Shown here: piece by piece, positions 58,448-64,000 of the stretch
How positions within the stretch are numbered: the first letter of the stretch is position 1
How the letters are laid out: each line of letters starts with the position of its first letter
Source of the DNA: Gimibacter soli
GTDB taxonomy: Bacteria > Pseudomonadota > Alphaproteobacteria > Sphingomonadales > Kordiimonadaceae
NCBI RefSeq assembly: GCF_028463845.1
Contig: NZ_CP116805.1
Span: 1,798,001 to 1,862,000 of the forward strand
DNA length: 64,000 nucleotides
Reading direction: 5' to 3'
The notes under the pieces: model-generated
The model's input: the letters and a program-made list of their open reading frames with translations, nothing else
What the model was told of the DNA's origin: nothing
Databases searched by the model: none
Translations under genes and position numbers: made by a program

Positions 58448-59065
58448 TCAGGTCGGGCTGCCTGACTGCTCCGGGTTGGGCTCGGGAATGATCGGTAACT
58501 CTGGCGTGTCCGGGACTGGCGGGTTTTGGCGCACAACCCTCACAACAGCAGTGTTGGTTGAGCCGGTTTGCTGCGAAGACGACTGGCCTGAGTTGTAGGC
58601 AATCATCATGCCCGGTGCGCTGTTGCGCGCGACGGCCGAGGCCAGTGCGGCAGCGCCGGCAGGGCTGCGGCGCACGATCTTGGCTTTAACCTGACCGGCG
58701 TTATTGCCGATGAGTGACCCAAGGTCTGGGTTTGAGGCCACGACCGAGCTGTTGTCCGCGATTGAAATTGCTGCAAGGGACAGGGCAACGGATGTACTGG
58801 GGTCGCTATCCACGATCCCGAGACCCATTGTGGAGATGTTGCCGGCAATCGTCGCGAGCATCGCGGCTTTGCCTGAAGCGAGCTGCCGATTGACAAGGCC
58901 TTGGAAGTCCGCCCAGTTCCCTGCTTGAGCCAGTGCAATAAGCTGGGCCTGAACCGACTGCTGTTCCGATACTGACTGGGCATGCGCCACAGGCATCATT
59001 GCTGCAGGCGCCAGAGGGATGCCGAGGCAAAGGCCAAAGGTCGCCACCAGAATTACCTTGCGCAT
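58448..59065 (-). CDS. exported low-complexity protein of unknown function
   Basis: 205 residues from ATG 59065 (GAGGGAG seven bases upstream); a TTG at 59086 is in frame. Signal peptide MRKVILVATFGLCLGIPLAPAAMMPVAHA-Q. The mature part is rich in Ala, Ser, Gln and Asn with several short repeats of helices (QAQLIALAQAGNWADFQGLVNRQLASGKAAML; STSVALSLAAISIADN) and a Pro-rich tail (PPVPDTPELPIIPEPNPEQ). No cysteine in the mature part. No family recognised; periplasmic or surface location is inferred. It lies between the two copies of the sulP 5' region. Confidence 0.65.
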   Translation of the reverse strand: MRKVILVATFGLCLGIPLAPAAMMPVAHAQSVSEQQSVQAQLIALAQAGNWADFQGLVNRQLASGKAAMLATIAGNISTMGLGIVDSDPSTSVALSLAAISIADNSSVVASNPDLGSLIGNNAGQVKAKIVRRSPAGAAALASAVARNSAPGMMIAYNSGQSSSQQTGSTNTAVVRVVRQNPPVPDTPELPIIPEPNPEQSGSPT

Positions 59066-59337
59066 ACAGGAATCTCCCTCAATCAAGCGGCCCGGAGGCG
59101 GGTAATTGGATAACTATTGTTATGCGCTTGGATGGAATGTGCAATTTAGCTTTTCTTAGCATGGTCAGCTCATGATTTGGCTGAATGCCCGGATGTTTTT
59201 TCAATCACAATGGCCGCCGATAAAAATGCCGATGCCAATTCCGGACGAACCAAGGCAACAACTATCCCTCAATCCTTGCCATCCAACCCTGTTCCCGGTA
59301 TCACGGGCCGCAAATTCCCATCATGTAGGACAAGCCC

Positions 59338-60822
59338 ATGCCTTTCCTGACTGCGCTGCGCCGTGAATGGCTGGCGAGCCCGCGTGCCGATTTTCTGGCG
59401 GGGCTTGTGGTGGCGCTCGCCCTTATCCCCGAAGCCATCGGCTTTTCGATCATCGCGGGCGTGGACCCGAAGGTGGGGCTTTATGCCTCCTTCTCCATCG
59501 CCTTCATCATCGCCTTCACGGGCGGTCGGCCGGGGATGATTTCGGCGGCGACCGCCGCTGTTGCCGTGCTTGTGGGGCCCCTGGTGCGCGATCACGGGGT
59601 CGAGTATCTGTTTGCGGCCACCATCCTGATGGGCATTTTCCAGATCATCGCCGGGTTCCTGCGGCTTGATCTGTTGATGCAGTTCGTCTCGCGCTCGGTG
59701 ATCACCGGGTTTGTGAACGCGCTCGCCATCCTTATTTTCATGGCGCAGCTGCCGCAGCTGATTGGTGTCAGCTGGATCACCTATCCGCTGATCGCGCTGG
59801 CGCTTGCCATCATCTATCTGCTGCCGCGGCTGACGAAAGCCATTCCGTCGCCGCTGATTGCCATCATCACCCTGTCGGCCATCACCATGGGCTTCGGGAT
59901 CGAGGTGAATACGGTGGGCGACATGGGGGAGCTGCCGTCAGCGCTGCCTTTCTTCGCGCTGCCGGATGTGCCGCTGACGTTTGAAACGCTTGCGGTCATC
60001 GCGCCCTATTCGCTGACGATGGCGGCGGTGGGCCTTCTGGAATCGCTCCTCACCGCGCAGATTGTGGATGACCTGACCGATACAAACAGTAACAAGCGCC
60101 GCGAGTGCAAGGGGCAGGGCATTGCCAACTTCTTCACCGGGTTCATCGGCGGCATGGGCGGCTGCGCCATGATTGGCCAGTCGGTCATCAATGTGAAATC
60201 CGGGGGCTCGACCCGCCTTTCCGCGCTCACTGCCGGTGTGGTGCTTCTGATCCTCATTGTGGCACTCGGGCCGCTTGTCAGCGATGTGCCGATGCCGGCC
60301 CTTGTAGCCGTGATGATCATGGTATCGATCGGCACCTTCAGCTGGCAATCGGTGAAGAATCTGAAGGTTCACCCGTGGCAATCGTCCGTCGTGATGGTCG
60401 CCACGGTTGTTACTGTTGTCGGCACGCACGATCTCGCCCGCGGGGTGCTGGTGGGTGTCCTCCTGTCCGGTGTCTTCTTCGCCAGCAAGGTACGGCGGCT
60501 CTTTGAGGTCACGTCCGTCGCGGAAGAGGGCGGCAATGGCCGCACCTATCAGGTCTCGGGGCAGGTGTTCTTTGCCTCGGTTGACCGGTTCGTTCGCGCC
60601 TTCGATTTCAAGGAAGTGCTGGACCATGTGACCATCGATGTCTCGGCGGCGCATTTCTGGGATATTTCGGCGGCGGACGCACTGGATAAGGTCGTCCTCA
60701 AATTCCGCCGCGAGGGCACATCGGTGGATATCGTCGGCCTGAACGAAGCAAGCGCCACGCTCATCGACCGCTTCAGCGTGTTTGACAAGCCGGATGCCGA
60801 CACGGCAGCATCAGGGCACTGA
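59338..60822 (+). CDS. SulP/SLC26-family inorganic anion transporter
   Basis: Inner-membrane uptake system for sulfate, bicarbonate or another small anion. 494 residues. Signature region near the N-terminus [34 protein letters not shown], then about ten further helices including [50 protein letters not shown], and a C-terminal STAS domain ([29 protein letters not shown]). The size and sequence are nearer to bicarbonate-type SulP than to long sulfate permeases, but the substrate is inference. AGGA precedes the ATG. Its start region is duplicated about 1 kb upstream. A UspA-type gene follows 11 bp later. Confidence 0.9.
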   Translation: MPFLTALRREWLASPRADFLAGLVVALALIPEAIGFSIIAGVDPKVGLYASFSIAFIIAFTGGRPGMISAATAAVAVLVGPLVRDHGVEYLFAATILMGIFQIIAGFLRLDLLMQFVSRSVITGFVNALAILIFMAQLPQLIGVSWITYPLIALALAIIYLLPRLTKAIPSPLIAIITLSAITMGFGIEVNTVGDMGELPSALPFFALPDVPLTFETLAVIAPYSLTMAAVGLLESLLTAQIVDDLTDTNSNKRRECKGQGIANFFTGFIGGMGGCAMIGQSVINVKSGGSTRLSALTAGVVLLILIVALGPLVSDVPMPALVAVMIMVSIGTFSWQSVKNLKVHPWQSSVVMVATVVTVVGTHDLARGVLVGVLLSGVFFASKVRRLFEVTSVAEEGGNGRTYQVSGQVFFASVDRFVRAFDFKEVLDHVTIDVSAAHFWDISAADALDKVVLKFRREGTSVDIVGLNEASATLIDRFSVFDKPDADTAASGH

Positions 60823-60833
60823 GGGGGATAGTG

Positions 60834-61685
60834 ATGACCAGAATTCTCGCCTGTATCGATGCTTCCGTTTACGCCACCAGCGTGGCGGATCATGCCGCCT
60901 GGATGGCATCAAAGCTTGGCGCCCATGTGGAGCTTTTGCACGCCATCCAGCGCAAGGATGCGGTGGCCGCACGGCATGATCTCTCAGGTGCGGTCGGCCT
61001 TGGCGCCAAAAGCGCGCTTCTCGAAGAACTCGCCCGGATTGACGAAGCCGAAGGCCGCGCCGCGCAGGAAACCGGCCGTTCCCTCCTCGCCGCTGGCGAA
61101 AAGCATCTGAAGGACGCAGGGCTGGCCGATATCAGCGTCACCCACCGCCACGGCGGGATCGTGGAAACGATCCTTGAGCGCGAAGAAGGGGCCGACTTTG
61201 TGGTGATCGGCAAGCGCGGGGCTTCGGCCGATTTCGCGGCCGGGCATCTTGGCAGCAAGATCGAACGGGTGGTGCGCGCCAGCGTGAAGCCCGTGCTTGT
61301 TGCCAATCGCGGTTTCCGCCCGGTCCGCAACGTGCTGATTGCCTATGACGGGGGCAAGAGTGCTGCGAAAGCGCTTGAGTTTGTGGCCACATCCCCTCTC
61401 TTTGAAGGGATGGCCCTGCATGTTGTCTCCATCGGCGAAACCGCCGAGGTGGAAGCCAAGGCGAAGGCGGCTGCTGAAAAGCTGAAGGCACGCCACACCA
61501 AGGTAACAGCGGCGATGGTGCCGGGGCACGCCGCCAACGCGCTGGTACGCTACCAGCAGGATAATGATTGCGGGCTGATCGTGATGGGGGCTTATGGCCA
61601 CTCGCCGCTGCGCGCCATGATCGTTGGCAGCACGACGACCGAGGTCATGCAGGCCTGCAAGGTGCCTGTCCTGCTGTTCCGCTGA
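60834..61685 (+). CDS. tandem-domain universal stress protein
   Basis: 283 residues from ATG 60834 (GAGGGGGA upstream), two UspA domains. Both have the ATP-type motif G-x2-G-x9-G-S: GKRGASADFAAGHLGS in the first and GAYGHSPLRAMIVGS in the second. It lies 11 bp after the SulP gene, so it is probably cotranscribed and may regulate or support that transporter, a pairing known for SulP loci. The stop abuts the stop of the convergent Lrp-domain gene without any gap. Confidence 0.88.
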   Translation: MTRILACIDASVYATSVADHAAWMASKLGAHVELLHAIQRKDAVAARHDLSGAVGLGAKSALLEELARIDEAEGRAAQETGRSLLAAGEKHLKDAGLADISVTHRHGGIVETILEREEGADFVVIGKRGASADFAAGHLGSKIERVVRASVKPVLVANRGFRPVRNVLIAYDGGKSAAKALEFVATSPLFEGMALHVVSIGETAEVEAKAKAAAEKLKARHTKVTAAMVPGHAANALVRYQQDNDCGLIVMGAYGHSPLRAMIVGSTTTEVMQACKVPVLLFR

Positions 61686-61961
61686 TCAGAGGGCGTCGCA
61701 GTCGCCTTCTACGCGGTCTTCGGTGAAGGCATTAAGGCCTATGATCGTGTAGGTATCCTTCACGCCCGGCACGGTTTGCACCTCGGTGCAGATGAAGCGG
61801 CCGATTTCCTGATCTGCTTCCAGCTGGAACTGCGCCAGAAGGTCATAATTGCCGGACGTGGAATAGCAGCTGCGCACTTCCGGCACTTCATCGGCCAGGA
61901 AGGCTGCCACGTCATAGGTGCGGCCCAGTTCGCACTTGATCATCACGAATACGGTTTTCAT
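61686..61961 (-). CDS. stand-alone Lrp/AsnC ligand-binding (RAM) domain protein
   Basis: 91 residues: a single alpha-beta dimeric barrel domain (VFVMIKCELGRTYDVAAFLADEVPEVRSCYSTSGNYDLLAQFQL...VPGVKDTYTIIG), the effector-binding half of Lrp/AsnC regulators, with no DNA-binding part. Such proteins form oligomers that bind amino acids or join full-length regulators. ATG at 61961 follows GGAG (GAGCGGCGA region) on the minus strand. It is convergent with the Usp gene, adjacent stop to stop. Confidence 0.85.
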   Translation of the reverse strand: MKTVFVMIKCELGRTYDVAAFLADEVPEVRSCYSTSGNYDLLAQFQLEADQEIGRFICTEVQTVPGVKDTYTIIGLNAFTEDRVEGDCDAL

Positions 61962-62021
61962 TCGCCGCTCCTCAAATCGGTTCGGCCTTTCCTAGCGCAT
62001 CGAAAGGCCGCTGTGAAGCAT

Positions 62022-62915
62022 TCAGCAGCCATCGAAGGCGCGGGCGTTATCCATCAGCATGTCGCCGATGAAATCATACATGGCCCGGATGCGGGCGCTG
62101 CGCCGCAGTTCCGAGTGGGCGACAAGCCACAGGTCCATCGAGGCCACAACATAGCCATCGAACAGGCGAATGAGGTTCGGGTCGTCCGCGGCTGTCAGGC
62201 AGGATACTGCCCCGATGCCATATCCTTCACGCACGGCGGTGGTGAGGGCGGCAAAACTGTTGGACCGGAAAGCCGCATCGCGGGGCCCGGGCAGCGCATG
62301 GCGGATCTTGGCTTTCGAGGCCGCGAGGATCTCGTCATGCGGCAGCACCACGTCATGGTCCCGCAGTTCGGCCAGTCGCTCCGGCTTGCCGCGCCGGTCG
62401 ATATAGTCCTGACTGGCGTAATAGCCGTAATTCATTGTCACCGTGCGCTTGGCAATCAGGTCGCCTTGAGTGGGCTGGAACATGCGAAGCGCGATGTCAG
62501 CCTCACGGCGCAGGAGATCAGCCGCGCTGTTCGCCACGCTGATATCCACCGTGATGCTGGGATAAAGATCATGGAAGGGGCGCAGCTTCCTTACCAGCCA
62601 GTTGGAGCCGACAAGCTCGGCCGCTGACACCACCACGCTGCCCTTCAGCGCGTCGCCCTGACCGGTGATCATGCGTTCGATCGCATAGATATCGTCCTGC
62701 ATGTGGCGGGCGCGGTCGATGATGCTTTCGGCAAGTGCGGTCACCTCGAGCCCGTTCCGGGTGCGCAGGAACAGCTCCACCCCCATGCCTTCTTCAAGCG
62801 CGATCAGGCGGCGCGACAGGGTCGGCTGGCTGACCCCCAGCTTGCGCGAGGCGGCGGAAAGGCTGCCGGCTTCCGCCATGGCGAGGAAATATTTGAGATC
62901 GTCCCAGTTGATCAT
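62022..62915 (-). CDS. LysR-family transcriptional regulator
   Basis: 297 residues from ATG 62915. N-terminal winged helix-turn-helix (WDDLKYFLAMAEAGSLSAASRKLGVSQPTLSRRLIALE, residues about 4-42) and a substrate-binding domain from about 90 on. The frame is open upstream, but the extension runs through the AT-rich regulatory region. It is divergent from the TPR gene, with 191 bp between them holding AT-rich dyads, so autoregulation and control of 63107 are plausible. The inducer is unknown. The stop lies 60 bp from the Lrp-domain gene on the same strand. Confidence 0.9.
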   Translation of the reverse strand: MINWDDLKYFLAMAEAGSLSAASRKLGVSQPTLSRRLIALEEGMGVELFLRTRNGLEVTALAESIIDRARHMQDDIYAIERMITGQGDALKGSVVVSAAELVGSNWLVRKLRPFHDLYPSITVDISVANSAADLLRREADIALRMFQPTQGDLIAKRTVTMNYGYYASQDYIDRRGKPERLAELRDHDVVLPHDEILAASKAKIRHALPGPRDAAFRSNSFAALTTAVREGYGIGAVSCLTAADDPNLIRLFDGYVVASMDLWLVAHSELRRSARIRAMYDFIGDMLMDNARAFDGC

Positions 62916-62936
62916 CGGATGGCTCCGTCTTCGAAT

Positions 62937-62993
62937 ATTCAATATCGAATACATTACATGCAATATTAGCTGAATGCCATACGCATTCGAATG
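62937..62993. promoter_or_regulatory. AT-rich dyads in the LysR / TPR intergenic region
   Basis: ATTC-N6-GAAT at 62937-62950 and the palindrome CATTCGAATG at 62984-62993 share TTCGAAT-like half-sites. LysR regulators usually bind such interrupted dyads (T-N11-A) in divergent promoters. Regulator assignment is inferred from position. Confidence 0.4.
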
Positions 62994-63106
62994 GTGTAGA
63001 AAACTCCTCAAGGCGGCATCAGACCGCAGCCCGAGAATGACAGCCTGCCTGGGGCATCCAGGCAAACCCGGCCCTGAAAGCGGGGCCAGCAGCGAGGAGT
63101 AGTAAG

Positions 63107-63601
63107 ATGATCAAGTATGTGAACAAGAAGATGGCAAGTCTGGCCGGTGCGGCCCTGATCGTTGCCACGATGGGACTTGGTGGCGCCGCCAATGCGCAGA
63201 CCTTCTATGGATATAACGACCCCAACCTGAAGGCCGGCATGGAAGCGATCACCGAAGGAAACCTGGAAACGGCGTCCGAATATCTGGCCAAGGCGGCCCG
63301 GTCGATCAATGGCGGTGAACGCCAGCAGATTGCCTATAGCAACCTCTGCGCGGTTGACTTGGCCCTTGGCCGGCTCGATAGCGCCAAGGATGCCTGCGAT
63401 ACGGCGATCCGCTTTGACAAACGCGACTGGCGGGCTTTCGTGAACCGCGGCCACCTCAATCGCCTCTCTGGCGACACGGACGCCGCGCTTGCCGATTACC
63501 GCCGTGCCGCGAAACTGAATCCGGAAAGTGAACTGGCGGGCCGTGTGCTTGCCCGGATGGAAACATCCCTCCAGAGCAAACAGCTCGCCAGCAACGACTG
63601 A
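63107..63601 (+). CDS. exported TPR-repeat protein
   Basis: 164 residues from ATG 63107 (AGGAG seven bases upstream). Signal peptide KMASLAGAALIVATMGLGGAANA-Q. Two to three TPR-type helix pairs: AGMEAITEGNLETASEYLAKAAR, QIAYSNLCAVDLALGRLDSAKDACDTAIR and WRAFVNRGHLNRLSGDTDAALADYRRAAKLNP. Likely a periplasmic protein-interaction factor. It is divergent from the LysR gene and has its own terminator. Confidence 0.82.
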   Translation: MIKYVNKKMASLAGAALIVATMGLGGAANAQTFYGYNDPNLKAGMEAITEGNLETASEYLAKAARSINGGERQQIAYSNLCAVDLALGRLDSAKDACDTAIRFDKRDWRAFVNRGHLNRLSGDTDAALADYRRAAKLNPESELAGRVLARMETSLQSKQLASND

Positions 63602-63648
63602 CCGGCCGTGATGCCGGACACGTCTTCCCCGACCCCGGCATTTCTTCA

Positions 63649-63687
63649 GGCGGGTGGCAAGCTCCCTTTGCCACCCGCCACTTTATT
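63649..63687 (+). terminator. terminator after the TPR gene
   Basis: GGCGGGTGGCAA (63649-63660) pairs with TTGCCACCCGCC (63668-63679), followed by ACTTTATT. Confidence 0.75.
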
Positions 63688-63852
63688 GCCGATTGGCGGC
63701 AGCCCCCGGATTTGCTAGACTGCAGGCGTCCGCTCAAAAGAACAAACATCGCCTTTTCGTCAGCCGGCCAGCAGGCCCGGCCACGGGTTTGCTGCGCGCA
63801 TTTCCAATCAAGGAGAGCGGCCACATGCCCGGCCGCCGGGACGGAGGTTCAA

Positions 63853-64000
63853 ATGACAAAAGGCAAAGAGGTTGGCCCGCGGGTGGTGGCACTCGTGGGC
63901 CCCAGTGCGAGCGGCAAGACAACGCTCCTCGAAAATCTGCTGTTCATGTCCGGAACAACCCGCCGCCAGGCCAATGGCGAGCGGGTTTTTGGTGACGACG
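63853..64000 (+). CDS. elongation factor G-like translational GTPase (3' truncated by window edge)
   Basis: Only the first 49 codons are visible. ATG 63853 has a perfect GGAGG five bases upstream. VVALVGPSASGKTTLLENLLFMSGTTRRQ contains the P-loop GPSASGKTT. The wording matches the EF-G-like paralogue of alphaproteobacteria, not canonical FusA, which has AHIDAGKTT. Function of this paralogue is unsettled. Confidence 0.75.
   Translation, partial: MTKGKEVGPRVVALVGPSASGKTTLLENLLFMSGTTRRQANGERVFGDD

Overview
The window reads as a high-GC alphaproteobacterial chromosome made mostly of core genes. The signs are a complete 14-subunit nuoABCDEFGHIJKLMN operon with separate nuoC and nuoD, running straight into birA-coaX-rnj-mce-DUF1467-proS-lolC-lolD-dnaE; a short prolyl-tRNA synthetase without the editing insertion; the clpP-clpX-lon-hupB series; RNase J; a PII/GlnA pair; and rpsB-tsf-pyrH-frr-uppS-cdsA-dxr-rseP-bamA-ompH. 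The order and family cannot be fixed from this sequence alone; Kordiimonadales-like or related marine lineages are a guess. No rRNA, CRISPR array, transposase, integrase, phage gene or plasmid gene was found.

Layout. 1-2.5 kb: the end of a Sel1-repeat/rhodanese fusion and two unknown genes. 2.6-4.6 kb: a leftward glnB-glnA nitrogen operon with a candidate sigma-54 promoter and a clear terminator. 4.7-8.3 kb: tRNA-His, nnr, tRNA-Leu and trigger factor. 8.35-8.56 kb: a rod-like RNA that looks like 6S RNA, followed by an RhlE-type helicase. 10.1-16.0 kb: tdk and the proteolysis cluster clpP, clpX, lon, then HU. 16.1-18.4 kb: two tRNA-Val genes and two identical tRNA-Asp genes that flank a small membrane protein and a dicarboxylate-type symporter. 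18.5-33 kb: respiratory complex I. 33-45 kb: cofactor, RNA-processing, lipoprotein-sorting and replication genes. 45-55.6 kb: the translation and envelope-biogenesis block.

55.6-64 kb is the accessory part. It holds a GH97 alpha-glucosidase behind a perfect LacI-type palindrome, an AT-richer small membrane ORF, a truncated about 115-bp copy of the sulP start region, an exported protein of unknown function, SulP plus a UspA-type protein, a stand-alone Lrp ligand-binding domain, a LysR regulator, a TPR protein and the start of an EF-G-like GTPase.

I did not find an obvious new multi-gene system. The observations most worth follow-up are the tandem EF-hand-like calcium loops inside the BamA barrel, the duplicated sulP 5' end around an atypical gene pair, the tRNA-Asp duplication around the symporter, the 6S-like RNA, the sigma-54 and sigma-32-like promoters, the Lys/Ala tail on trigger factor, and the absence of the usual lpxD-fabZ-lpxA genes after ompH.
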